64,000 nt of DNA from Spongilla lacustris (Eukaryota > Porifera > Demospongiae > Spongillida > Spongillidae): assembly GCA_949361645.1 (NCBI GenBank), contig OX442415.1, positions 23,293,790 through 23,357,789 of the forward strand, read 5' to 3'. Below the pieces are notes generated by a model. That model did no database searches. It was not told the DNA's origin and saw only the letters and a program-made list of their open reading frames with translations. Of this stretch, positions 1-11,852 are shown piece after piece. Position 1 is the first letter of the stretch. Each line of letters opens with the position of its first letter. A program made the position numbers and the translations under genes.

Positions 1-470
1 TTGTGCCGTATCATGTATGTCGTTAAAAAACGCAACCCGCGCACTTTGTTCCTATACAATGAGAAGGATTTTTGTGTTTTTTTCTATTCACCAGATCCTT
101 TGCTTTAACGGAACAAAAAAGCTCGAACTGTTATCGTTCCCAGACTTTTTTTTGTCCATAGTCGTCATCATAGGAGCTGTTTTACAGAGCGCCAATTGTA
201 CTGATAGCTTTAGAATTTCCTGCAAGAGCATCTTCAGGTATCAGATGTATAAATAAAGCATGTAACGGATTACGTAATAATTATGCAATACGAAGAGCGT
301 TCACGTACATGTATAGTTAGGATTATGCGAAAGATGAATGCGAGACGACGGGTTCAGAAGAGCCCTCCCGAGTTTGGTACAGCATGGATTCAGCAAAAGC
401 AGCCGTCTGCATGTGACGGTAGCATGCATGTTGAAAAAGCGTACCGGTTGTAATATACTACTATACTATT

Positions 471-881
471 AATGTCTATCGTCCTGAATGTCCACCCGGG
501 GGTACAATTGGACACCCGGGTGAACAGCAAAAAAACGTTTTGCTGTTCAATCACGGAAGGGACCTGGCTTCCAGAACAAGTCTTTTCAGTATCGGGCCGA
601 GATAAGCAAGGCTTAAATCCTTTCGGTACACGTAAAATGACCCGTGCTAGCGGACCTCTCCATTACGCTCTGAACGATCCGCACGGAGCGTAATGGATAG
701 GTCCGCTAGCTCAGCTCGTTCTACATGTACCAAAAGGATTTAAGCCTTGCTTATCTCGGTATAAGCCAGTACCGTTAAATGTCACTAGGTCCCTTCCGTG
801 ACCGAACGGCAACAACTTTTTTTGCTGTCCACCCGGGTATACAATTGCACCCCCGGGTGGACATTCAGGACAATAGACATT
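471..881. mobile_element. Palindromic (foldback) MITE-like element
   Basis: A stretch of about 410 bp is an almost complete inverted repeat. The left arm starts AATGTCTATCGTCCTGAATG and the right arm ends with its reverse complement. Both arms carry a CACCCGGG block, a poly-A or poly-T tract, and a shared block around TAAGCAAGGCTTAAATCC. The arms meet at a short loop near 675-685. No protein is encoded; open frames here are by-products. The flanks are TA-rich and also partly symmetric (TACTATT / AATAGTA), so the exact target duplication is unclear. A non-autonomous DNA transposon is the best reading. Confidence 0.75.
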
Positions 882-1557
882 TTAATAGTAGTACTAATAG
901 ACCCTTCCCTTTAACGGCGTAAGGAATGCAATTTGACGTCACGTCCGGAGTACTTCCTGCTGGTGATGTGTATAAAATGATTCGCAAGGTGGACAACAAG
1001 GATATGTATCTATTTACTGTAAGAAGTAGGTAGTGAGCCCGCCCACAGCTGTGCGGCAGCATGCAACGCAATCATATCAAGTGGTGAATGACTTTTAATC
1101 AGCAAAAATACTGCATGTAGTGGTGTAGTGAGCACGATTAGTCATAAGATGAATCTGGCACGGAAAACCCTTATCCTGCTGATACCGTACAATTGATACA
1201 ATGCCTGCATGTATGTATCTCAAAAAAGCGGAAATAAACACTTAATTATATTATACATACATGTACATGTACATGTATATGCTTTGATTAATTCAGTACA
1301 TGCCTGTTGCGTTTGGTACCTCATCCTATGGTACCATACTTAATAAGAAATATTTAATTGTTGAAATTGCCGTGGCATGCACACTCAATTGCATTTGACA
1401 GACACGAGTATATATGTATAGCATGCAATATTTACTGTTCGATTCCAGTTTTCCAATCATTGGAATATTTATAATTATACTCATCAGTACACCAGAACAA
1501 CATAATAATGACTTCTCACATAGTAAGAGATGAGTCAGACTCAAGTAGGAAGCACCC

Positions 1558-2320
1558 TCTATGGCCACAGTTGTCATGACAACAAAACTGTGATCATGAC
1601 ACAGTGCTTTGGGGGCACTCAAAGACTGATTTGGAGTGTGTTGGTCTTATGGTGACACTATTGGTATCCACCCATCTCTAGACCTCCAAGTGTCTAGCCT
1701 TAGCAATCAAAATTTTACACTCTCCTCATATGCCACAGCAGTAGTGATGTTGGTCCCACCCCAAACACACCCAGGACATAAGGACCACCCCCCACAACAT
1801 GTCTGCATAGTATCTTTGTGTTGTGTCCATACCCAAGGGGAGATGGCACACTTTCTGCCTGTGAGGTCCCCAGACCAATAAGTAGAAAGTACCCACTCTG
1901 TGGCCAAAATTGTTATGTCACCAAGACAGTGGTCATGACACAGTGCTTTGGGGGTACTCATAGACTGATTTGGAGTGTGTTAGTCTTAAGGTGACACTAC
2001 TGGTATCCACCCATCTCTAGACCTCCAAGTGTCTAGCCTTAGCAATCTAAAATTTTACACTCTGCAAATATGCCACAGCAGTAGTGATTTTGGTCTCACC
2101 CCAAACAAACCCAGGACATGAGGACCATCCCCCACAACATGTCTGCATTTATACTTGTGTGTTGTGTCCATACCCATGGGTATTGCAGTGCTTTGTGGGC
2201 ACTCAAAGACTGATTACAACTCAGGCGACTCTATTAGTATCCTAGAACAATACAAAACATGCAATGTAACAAGTCGAAATTTCATAACAGTATTGAGCTT
2301 GCGGGTACTTCCCGATTTCA
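1558..2320. repeat. 339-bp tandem duplication (2 copies plus partial third)
   Basis: The block with ACAGTGCTTTGGGGG at 1601 recurs at 1940 with the same downstream text (GGAGTGTGTT, then CACCCATCTCTAGACC, then CCACAACATGTCTGC). A third, truncated start of the unit appears at 2185. Copies differ by scattered substitutions. The open frames inside are not conserved between copies, so this is non-coding. Confidence 0.8.
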
Positions 2321-2574
2321 TATGCCTCTCCCTCTGTTAGAGTAACAAATTCAACGTACGCTTAGACGACAATGGCTCGAATGTGCGAACTCGAATGTGT
2401 GACGTTGTGACTCTTGCACGTGAGATCGTGTATGTCATGTCGTGCCACGATTAACCGGATGCGTGCAAACACAATATAATTCGAGTCTCAGTGGTGACGT
2501 GCGCACGCGTGTGTCAAGCTGCGTCTGCATGGATGGTGATTGTAAATAGAAACTTGAATTTGGTATCGCTATAG

Positions 2575-2800
2575 TTCATTCGCAAGTTACTCGTGAGTAC
2601 TGTGTTGTTCACTCACTAGTTACTCGCGAGTACTATCTTGTTCAATCGCAAGTTACTCGCAACTACTATCTTGTTCAATCAAGGACACTTAATAACAATA
2701 AAGTGTCCTTGGTTCAATTGCAAGTTACTCGCGAGTACTGTTTTGTTCACTCGCAACTTACTCGCGCGTAACAACTTTCGCGCTCGCGAGTTACATGTGC
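2575..2800. repeat. Irregular repeats of the palindrome ACTCGCGAGT
   Basis: Words of the form CAAGTTACTCGCGAGTACT recur about five times at roughly 35-60 bp intervals. They are separated by TTGTTCA-type spacers. In the middle, AAGGACACTT and AAGTGTCCTT form a hairpin with a short A/T-rich loop (about 2682-2712). The block is self-complementary at several scales. No gene is seen. Confidence 0.65.
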
Positions 2801-3100
2801 CCGTCGGTACTGTATAAGTTGCACTCGACAGACACGAGTATATAGCGTGCTATATTTACAGCATTATGATACATAAGCATGTAGGTGCCATACCTATTTG
2901 GACAATCGGATTCCCTCAGAAATGCATGTACATGGGTTTAAACCTTGGTAAGGAATAAGGAAGGCCGGGGCTAATGCACAAATTTTAATTGTTATGTGTT
3001 CTATATATACGAAATAAAGATTTTACTTCGTGTCAGGATCTATTCCTAGTGATATAATAGTACATGTACATGCTTAACTTTATTCTCAGTTTTCCTGCAG

Positions 3101-6100
3101 TAACACAACGTGACCGGTTTTCATTGGTAACCTATGATTCTGATGTTAATGTCAATTTGGGATTGGTCAATATGATAGAAGAAAACAAGATTAGAGCAAA
3201 ACGCTTTGTTGAGGCCATGGAAGCTGGTACAGCTACAAACCTCTGTGGTGGGCTACTAAAAGGTTAGTGTTAATTCGGAATAGAGAGATAATAAGTGTAG
3301 CTCCGAAGAGATAGGCTCTACATCAGCCATGGCAGTGCATGGCTGCTGTGATCAACGGGCGAGGGAATATAAGCGAGGCTAATAACCCCCGACCTAATAT
3401 ACGCATACCAATGACGGGGAAACACACACACTACTCACTGATCGCAGTAACAGTTCGTTGACATGCATGTATATACAATTTCATCAATGGCAGGTTGGAT
3501 CCATGTGCATGTATGTGATGACAAGTTGCTATCGATTCAGTATAGGTACTACCATTTCGTTTTATATAAGGTCAGGATTTCCGGAATGCATATACTATAA
3601 TAAAACCTTTTAGAGAGAGGTAGATATAAATAGGCTAGAAAAAAAATGGTGTCTGTGATATGACATTATATTCCCTTTGAATGATACAAAATGTATATTT
3701 ACAGTGTAATAGTGTGATTGGCCGGTAAATTGTACAGTACTACAAAAGAGCTAAATAGATATAACACTTTAAACATTTTTTTGTATCATTGTTCATCCCT
3801 TGTTCCTTCGATCCTTTTTGCACCTCAAATCCTGTAGACCACCAAATTTCTCAGATATAGAATGTTTATTTATAAAATATAATGTTACCTGCATTTTTTT
3901 TAAATTCTCACTAAGTAGGACAACACATAGGTTTGTATGACAAAATTTATCTGTTGCAGGACCATGTTATTGTCTAGCAGCACAATTGTTATATACATGT
4001 AGTTAAGGGTGTGTTTTTAATTTTTCCACCTATGTATCCAAATAGGAATGCAACAAATTGCACGTAACAGTACTCCTAAGAGGGCTCAAGTTCAGTCTGT
4101 TCTGCTGCTTACAGATGGTTTGGCAAACAAGGGTATTACATTGAAAGATAGAATAATAGCGAAGATGATTGAAATTCAAGGCCCTGATTGGGAAAATGAG
4201 GTAATAAGTAGTCAGATGACATGAAACTTTGACTACTGATATTTTTGGACCATGCATCTCATCACAGTATTTTGATGGGACTGTGTACACGTTTGGTTTT
4301 GGCTCTGACCATGACGCAGGCCTACTGGAAGCCATATCAACACAGGGTGGAGGGATGTATTACTACATAGACGCAAATGATAAGGTACCTTTTGTAATGG
4401 AAAGTTGCATTGTACACAAACATATCACAAAGAATATAATAGTTTATGTTGAATGCTAGAAATTACAAAAATGACCCTCTGAAGTTAACCTGCACCAGGC
4501 TCTTGGCCTCATCAACAATCATATACATGTATTTGTATGTGATTTTAAATCAAGTGTGTGTCTGTGTAAATTTTAAATATTTAATTTGCTTTCCTCCAAT
4601 TAATTCAAGTTGAAATGTTATGGTAACAACTTATGTTGCTTAGAGCAAAACCAACACAATTTTATGTCGATACTGTATATTGATTTGTTAAAACTCCATT
4701 TATCTCCAAGGTTTCACAATCATTTGCTGACTGCATTGGTGGACTTCTATCTACAGTAGGACAAAAGCTATCATTGAAAATGGAGATAAATGGAGACAAT
4801 CTGCTTAATGAAGCACATGCAAATCATGCTGTCAACTGGATCATACCTAAAAAAAGGTGAAAGGATGTTTGATATAGAATTTTTACGCACCATGCTTCTG
4901 ATTTTGTATATATAATCCACATTGTGCATGTGACTATTGTGTGCATATTATTTTCTGGGTAATTGGATGGGCTGCTTGAGAAAATGAGCCTCTGTTTGAA
5001 ACTTTGAATCAGCATTGAACTAATCCAAAGCAGTACTTCCTTCGTATAATTTGTGCGCATGATGAGTGCGTGTATCTGAATTGATATTTAATGTTTATTT
5101 TCTAGGCTTGCATGCATGTGTGTCATACAATGCTCAATCCACGTATGGTATAAAAAGGTCTGTGATGAAATTTCCTACTGCCTGTTAACAAAGCAATCGA
5201 GAAGCTGCAACATATAGTTAGCCATGTCGTTTCTTCTTTTTCAGGCCACCTATACTCAATGCTATTCCTTATGCACATTTTGAGCATTTTCCTTTTCCTA
5301 CCACTCAAAATTCCAGTATACAAATTCTATTTGCACTTGCGTAATTATTGCACCCCAATTCTGTACACCTCATGAATGTGCCAGAATGAAGTAAACAACA
5401 AACCATTGACAGGATTGTATTAAGAGTAAATGTCAAACTCACCAAAATCAGAACTCAAAATTGTGCTTCACACACACTCACACACACACTGCATGGTGTG
5501 CCTATTTGTAATAATCATATAAATAATTTATCTTATAACATTAGCTAACTTAGTTTATGAAACTACTGAACAAGATCATTGTTGAATAGACTGTAAATGT
5601 TTTGGGGGTATGCATAGATGGTATGGTTAGTTTAAAACTTCAAATAAAAATTAATTTACTTTTGAGTGTATTAAAGTTTGAAATCTTGATTTCTATTTCA
5701 CAATGGATATGTATCTTTTTGGAGATATTTTACACGTATATTTTTTACCTTTCACTGGTAGTAATTATAGCAAAAATCACTATACAAATACCTGATGGTG
5801 TTCTATTTGTAAATACCACAGTTGTGAAGTGTTTTTGGGAGATATTCAATCAGATGAAAGGAAAGACATTTTGCTGCACTTGGTCCTATCTGCATCTCCA
5901 ACTGCAGGAAAATCTAATGTCATAGTGGCCACCCTCTCTTACTTCAACGTGAAACAGTGTACTTTGGAGTCCATCACATGTGAACTGGTGGTGAACAGAA
6001 CAGGTACCTGCTTTTGCTGGTGCATGTACATGTACATATGACATTTCACTCAGTGCATTTTTCTTTCTCTATAAAGACATTAATCCTGACATGCCAGATA

Positions 6101-6793
6101 CTGATGTGGATCAGCACAAAAATAGAATGTTAGCTGTGAATGCCATGAAGGATGCACAGATACTTGCTGACCAAGGTAGCTATTGGGTTATTAGTTTATC
6201 TGCATTGAGATTAACTTTTAGCTTTCTGTCTGTGATACCTTTCCCCTTTACTGGTACTGACATTCTTTCAAGTATGCTCATCATTTGTATGTAGTACAGT
6301 AGTGTGTATATATTATGTGCATTGAGTATATGAGTGACATACTGGCAATATCATGTGCATACATAAAACAAGCTATACACTTTGCTTTATTAACTGCATT
6401 GAGAACAGGTAACTTTGAAGCAGCTGGAATGCTTCTCGATGAAGCTGTTGCACAACTGGAACATTCCATATCCTCATCTAGTGACTTCATCAAGGTAAAA
6501 AAACCACTGAATTTCATCAAATAAATGTATTTGTCACCTACACTTATAAGTCCCTTGTAGGTGACCTGAAACTATCAACGGACTCCTTGAAATCACATGA
6601 CAAATATTTTTCGCATGGAAGGCAGTACATTTTAAGCAAGTAAGTTTGGAAGGAATTAAGAATATTTATTGAATTCATATGCGGTTGCAGAGTACAATCT
6701 CATGTATTCCAAAGAAGTAACTTTGTTGAGGAACAAGGCTGTTATACAAAATACATCAAAGGCAGTTTGCAGAGAAGCGTCGAAGGCATTTAG
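3101..6793 (+). CDS. vWA-domain protein, nine 3' exons (5' end not in window)
   Basis: Nine exons join in one open frame of 378 codons plus stop: 3101-3262, 4046-4200, 4268-4384, 4711-4856, 5822-6003, 6077-6175, 6409-6494, 6551-6639 and 6691-6793. All have AG acceptors and GT donors, and all phases agree. Exons 1-3 carry the second half of a von Willebrand factor A fold: the RFSLVTYDS strand, the GTATNL threonine loop, LLLTDG with the MIDAS aspartate, and FGFGSDHDAGLLEAIS. The DxSxS part of the MIDAS must lie in an upstream exon, which I could not find in 1-3100. Later exons give a beta-rich region after the vWA (SFADCIGGLLSTVGQKLSL, VFLGDIQSDERKDILL) and a helical C-terminus ending near QSHVFQRSNF. 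This order resembles eukaryotic vWA proteins of the WAV3 type without their RING. The function is unknown; a metal-dependent protein-binding role is inferred from the family. Confidence 0.85.
3775..3870. mobile_element. Half-copy of a MITE family, inside a vWA-gene intron
   Basis: The text CCCTTGTTCCTTCGATCC, then TTTTTGCACC, TCAAATCCTGTAGACCACC and TTTCTCAGA matches the right arm of the palindromic element at 11426-11714. The matching left arm is absent or too decayed to see, so this is a truncated copy in the first intron of the vWA gene. Confidence 0.6.
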
Positions 6794-8380
6794 TTGTGTC
6801 TTGTAATTGGCATGCATTATATTTTTATACAATAATAATTATAGTTATAAACTATGTACTTATTGTTATTGCAGCAAAAAGCTACAACTTTTACACATGC
6901 ATTTACCAGACTATTATCATCTTCATATTTATGTACTTAATAAATATACCACCTATAAGAAATTTATTAGCATAGCAATGAGTGTCATTAGTAATGTAGT
7001 AATTTTATTGGAGCAATTGGAAAGTACCAGCTTGAGCCTTCGTTTATACAATGGCCATTGTATGAGGGGGCTTGTCCAAACAATTTTTCGTCATTGTGAC
7101 GTTTGGGGTAGGTGTTAAAGGCTAATACGCAATAAATTTTTATTGTCCACAAATTTGTAATTATACAGAGCTGTATAAAAGCTAGCTGCAGCATAGACTC
7201 AAAAAAGCAACTATGGCAGCATGTCTATTCATACTACACTTTTTGGAAGAATAGCAATCTCCAATGACTGTCACATTGAGTCATTTTCCATGCTATTATC
7301 ATGGGTGAATCTAACAAAAACATACTAAGGCGTGCCACGCGAAAATTGGTCCGGATGGACCACTTTTGGCTGCCAAAATTGTTCCGGGTTGCCAAAAGTG
7401 GTCCGGGTATATCAACTTGCAGGAAACCGTTCTTAGCTTTTAGACGTTTGTGCATGTAGGACCCATTTCTATAACAAAAAGTAGTAAATATATAAGCGCA
7501 CATACTCATACCCCGGTATTTGCATGGCAAATATGCGCGAGCATGCACTGCTGATAATTCATGCAGGTTCCAGCGATATAGTAAATATATTAAAAGAAAC
7601 ACATACAACAGCATCCACTAGACGTCTACCTCATGCAGATCAAAAGATAAAGTTGAATTATATACACACCATGCATGCCCTCATACTCTATGTAGGAACA
7701 GCTCTTAGCTACTAGATCTATTCACCAAACCTTCTACACCTATGGAGACCTGGCCTGGTGCTTGTTCATTGCCAGAGACGAGCTCTTAAATTTATTCAGC
7801 AATTTATAATAAGCTTTTGACATTTTAGATCTACCGCGCTGAGTTAACGCTGGTGTTCGCCGGAGCTAGTTTTTATCTGTGTGTACCTAGGTTAAAGATC
7901 GAGTGCGCGTATAAAAAGCGCCTGCCTGGAAAACGGTCAGCCGGCCATGCGGCCAAATTAATGGGCTAAAAATGGCGTCTGTCTAGCGTTGTGTGGGGTG
8001 TCTATAAACCTCTCAAACTCCTTCATATTACCCTTACTACGTAACGTACTGCTGTAAACTCTTACATTCTGGCAGCAATAACTAATTTTCACGACTATTA
8101 AAATCGAATAACACGTGTTTATGATTGAGAATGGCGACGGTCAGGCAGACTGTCAGAGAGTCAGACTGACTCTTGAAGCCACTTTTGCCTCAGAGCAAAG
8201 GAAAGGGAAGCTTGATACCGATACCAAAAAGAGGCTACTCTTGCCACACGGTCCGCTCCATCTTCTTGAATGCCATACTTGATCGCGCAACTTACTGGTA
8301 CCAGCATTACACCACTGAACTTCGTTACTGGACAACTGTGGTACGTATATATATGGTCAAAGCAGTATCTCCTCCCCTTA
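6794..8380. other. No gene recognised; short hairpin at about 7340-7412
   Basis: I see no splice-bounded coding segment here. At about 7340-7412 the words GGACCACTTTTGGC and GCCAAAAGTGGTCC form an inverted repeat with a short spacer. The rest is A/T-rich without tandem structure. Confidence 0.5.
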
Positions 8381-8384
8381 CAAC

Positions 8385-8830
8385 CACTACTCCTACTTCT
8401 CCCCTTACCCCTACTCCTACTTCTCCCCTTACCCCTACTCCTCCCCTTACTAGTACTTACTACTACCCCTACTCCTCCCCTTACCTACCACTACCCCTAT
8501 TCTTCACCTAGCCTACTATTACTCCTACTCCTCCCCTAGTGGTAGGTAGGGGAACAGTAGGGGGAGTAAGGGGAGGAGTTGGTGTAATAGTCCTACTCTT
8601 CCCTACACCTACTCCTCCCCTTACCTATCACTACCCCTACTGTTCCCCTTATCTACTACTAAGGGCAATAGTAGGTAAGGGGAGGAGTAGGGGTAGAGAA
8701 AAGTAGGGGTTACCTATCACCACCCCTACTCTTCCCCTTACTCCCTTTATCTACTATTACACCAACTCCTTACTACCCCTACTGTTCCCCTTACCTACCA
8801 CTAGGGGAGGAGTAGGGGTAATAGTAGTGG
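8385..8830. repeat. CCCCTACTCCT-type pyrimidine array with inverted copies
   Basis: CCCCTTACC/CCCCTACTCCT units run along the + strand to about 8535. They then alternate with purine-strand blocks (GGGGAGGAGTAGG and relatives) near 8540-8580, 8665-8710 and 8800-8830. The array switches strand repeatedly, so the region can fold into several long hairpins. Confidence 0.75.
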
Positions 8831-8904
8831 TATGGATACAGCCATCAAGTGTAATGATTATCTGAACCATGTAGATGTAGGAGACCTTGTACACAATAGG
8901 GATC

Positions 8905-9812
8905 TTATGGTCCACACCTCTGTGTACTATGGTCCACACCCCTGTGTACTATGGTCCACACCCCTGTGTACTATGGTCCACACCCCTGTGTACTATGGTC
9001 CACACCCCTGTGTACTATGGTCCACACCCCTGTGTACTATGGTCCACACCCCTGTGTACTATGGTCCACACCCCTGTGTACTATGGTCCACACCCCTGTG
9101 TACTATGGAGGAGTAGAGGGTGAGGGGAGAGGAGAAGTCCACCCAGGCCTTGGAGAGGGCATTTGGGGGTCGACCAATCCCCCTCCCCCACCCCACCCCT
9201 GTGTACTATGGTCCACACCCCTGTGTACTATGGTCCACACCCCTGTGTACTATGGTCCACACCCCTGTGTACTACAGTCCACACCCCTGTGTACTACGGT
9301 CCACACCCCTGTGTACTATGGTCCACACCCCTGTGTACTATGGTCCACACCCCTGTGTACTATGGAGGAGGAGAGGGTGAGGTGAGAGGAGAAGTCCACC
9401 CAGGCCTTGGAGAGGGCATATGGGGGTCGACCAATCCCCCTCCCCCACCCCACCCCTGTGTACTATGGTCCACACCCCTGTGTACTATGGTCCACACCCC
9501 TGTGTACTATGGTCCACACCCCTGTGTACTATGGAGGAGGAGAGGGTGAGGGGAGAGGAGAAGTCCACCCAGGCCTTGGAGAGGGCATATGGGGGTCGAC
9601 CAATCCCCCTCCCCCACCCCACCCCTGTGTACTATGGTCCACACCCCTGTGTACTATGGTCCACACCCCTATGTACTATGGTTCACACCCCTGTGTACTA
9701 TGGTCCACACCCCTGTGTACTATGGTCCACACCCCTGTGTACTGTGGTCCACACCCCTGTGTACTATGGTCCACACCCCTGTGTACTATGGTCCACACCC
9801 CTGTGGACCATA
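8905..9812. repeat. 22-bp minisatellite with higher-order spacer block
   Basis: The monomer GTGTACTATGGTCCACACCC plus CT repeats about 35 times. Three times it is interrupted by the same block of roughly 90 bp, starting at about 9108, 9366 and 9534. That block includes GAGGAGAAGTCCACCC, TTGGAGAGGGCAT and GGGGGTCGACCAATCCCC. The spacing between blocks varies, so the higher-order unit expands by whole monomers. Long open frames exist in all three frames only because 22 is not a multiple of three; they are not genes. Confidence 0.9.
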
Positions 9813-9902
9813 GTACTCAGTAATAAAAAACAGTTCTTTTCAGAACTGCTACATTGCAAAAGACTGACTACATATATGCCAATCTTGCTAATACATGTAT
9901 AC

Positions 9903-9950
9903 GGTGTGTGTTTGTGTGTGTGTGTGTGTATGTGTGTGTTGTGTGTGTGT

Positions 9951-10033
<83 letters not shown>

Positions 10034-10040
10034 TGTGTGT

Positions 10041-10071
<31 letters not shown>

Positions 10072-10072
10072 C
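9903..10072. repeat. (GT)n microsatellite
   Basis: An almost uninterrupted GT run of about 170 bp with occasional TATG or TCTG variants. It ends at GCAGGAAATC. Confidence 0.95.
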
Positions 10073-10945
10073 AGGAAATCAGGTGGCTACGACACTATGC
10101 ATGGTCCACATAAACAAGGTGCACGTTGAGGACCACCATTCATTGGCTCCTCTGATCTGTTGCCACATCTCCTACTAATAAGCATTTACGGTAGCCTAGT
10201 TGCACTACTAGAGTACTGGTATGTGCTATCAGAAACCTGGCATGAGTAATGTCAGTCTCTACATGTATGTCCTTGAAATGTAATATGGCACTTCATCTTA
10301 GTGGCAAACAACAACCTTTGAACAGCATTTTGACGTACTAGTATTATATAAACATTATTGCCGTGGCTTTGTCAATGGTCGCGTGACTTATTATTTTTAT
10401 TTTTTACTAGCGGTACGTACGCTTAAACTTACCATAAAGACAGCTCATAGTCCTGGGCTGCTACGAGATCATTCATCATTGCTACGGAGCGTACGTATAC
10501 CGGAGTAACATAGTTCCAACGCGAAGCCAAGCCTGCGAAGGTATACGGTAATCCGACGGTCCTCCATATCCTTTGAGGACATATACATGTAACCCTACCC
10601 CTTACAATGTTAGTCCCTAATGCAATGTTATGTGTTTATCGAAGACCCCCCTGGGGCTCTCTCGTCACACACCCAAAGGAAACTAGCTGTGTATCACGTG
10701 ATACGGGGAAAAACCTTTTTCCAGGCAAGCTCCTTTTATACCCTCAACAAAAGAATCCTCCGGCGCTGCGCGTGCGTCAACGAATGACGCATTGCGCTGT
10801 ATTTACACGCGCACTCGATCTTTAACAGTGCTAGTTGTAAAATCAATTAAAAAACAATCATTGTCAACAAAAAAAGTTATAGCCTGCCCATTATTAATGG
10901 TAATGATTCAGATGGTTTTAGTATAGTGAGATATTAGCCTCGCAA
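10073..10945. other. No gene recognised
   Basis: I find no convincing exon, RNA gene or ordered repeat. The stretch separates the GT array from a short inverted repeat downstream. Confidence 0.4.
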
Positions 10946-10949
10946 GCCA

Positions 10950-11072
10950 GACGTACTTACATGTAGCCGTCATACGATGCGAATGGACTGGGGACGAGTG
11001 AAACGGTCTGTGACCAGTACATTTCATCTGTCCCCAGTCCACTCGCGTCGTACGACGACTAAGTAAGACCCA
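10950..11072. repeat. Short inverted repeat, arms about 42 bp
   Basis: The left arm carries ATGTAGCCGTCATACGATGC and GGACTGGGGAC. The right arm carries GTCCCCAGTCCA and CGTCGTACGACGACTAAG. The arms match with several mismatches around a loop of about 35 bp. The size suits a small MITE or its core. Confidence 0.6.
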
Positions 11073-11425
11073 CTACAAGTTCAGTATGTATAGCTAAGCC
11101 CCTTTCTAACTTTCTAACAAAACTCCGTACGCTTGTGCATGCATGGTAAGGGAAAAAAAAAACCCATTTTTGTGATTGAGTAGCTAGCGAGTCGAGGGTA
11201 AAGGTTCTGGTTGACTTGCTATTAATCCAATAGACCTTATTCGACCGCAATATGAATATATAAATGTCACACGTTCGTCCCAATATTGGCTACTGCAGCC
11301 AAATATATAAGGAGTAACTGCCACACATATAAAAATAGTTTTTAGAAGGTACTATATACAGCAGATATTATGATAAAATCATGCCAAATATGCTGGCTGC
11401 TCATGGTAGCGATATAGAAATATAC

Positions 11426-11714
11426 AAGATATAAAAAACATTCTCTCTGAGAAAGTTGGTGGTATATAGGATTTGAAGGCAATGGTGGTGTAAAAAGGAA
11501 GGGAACAAGGGATCAACGATGATGCGAAGTTTTTTTAAGTCCTATATTTAGCAACGAAAGATGTACGTACTACAAAAGTGCTAAATATAGGACTGTTAAA
11601 AAATTTAATTTCGTATCATCGTTGATTTCTTGTTCCCTTCCTTTTTACACCACCATTGCCTTCAAATCCTATATACCACCAACTTTCTCAGAGAGAATGT
11701 TTTTTATATCTTAT
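11426..11714. mobile_element. Palindromic MITE, best copy of a four-member family
   Basis: The left arm reads AAGATATAAAAAACATTCTC, then GATTTGAAGGCAATGGTGG, then AAAAAGGAAGGGAACAAG. The right arm is its near-perfect reverse complement and ends ATGTTTTTTATATCTT. The loop is near 11560 and contains CCTATATTTAGCA with an inverted partner. Related copies lie at 3775-3870, 20700-20885 and 44220-44610. There is no coding capacity. Confidence 0.8.
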
Positions 11715-11852
11715 TTCCTTCATTTTCTTTTACATTGGGTTGCCTTAATATAACCAGGTACCAGTATGACATTGTGTACCTGCCTTCTTGTACAGGAAAG
11801 TGCATTCATCAGAACCTGTTACTTGTGTGTGCATTTATGTAACTCAGTAGTG

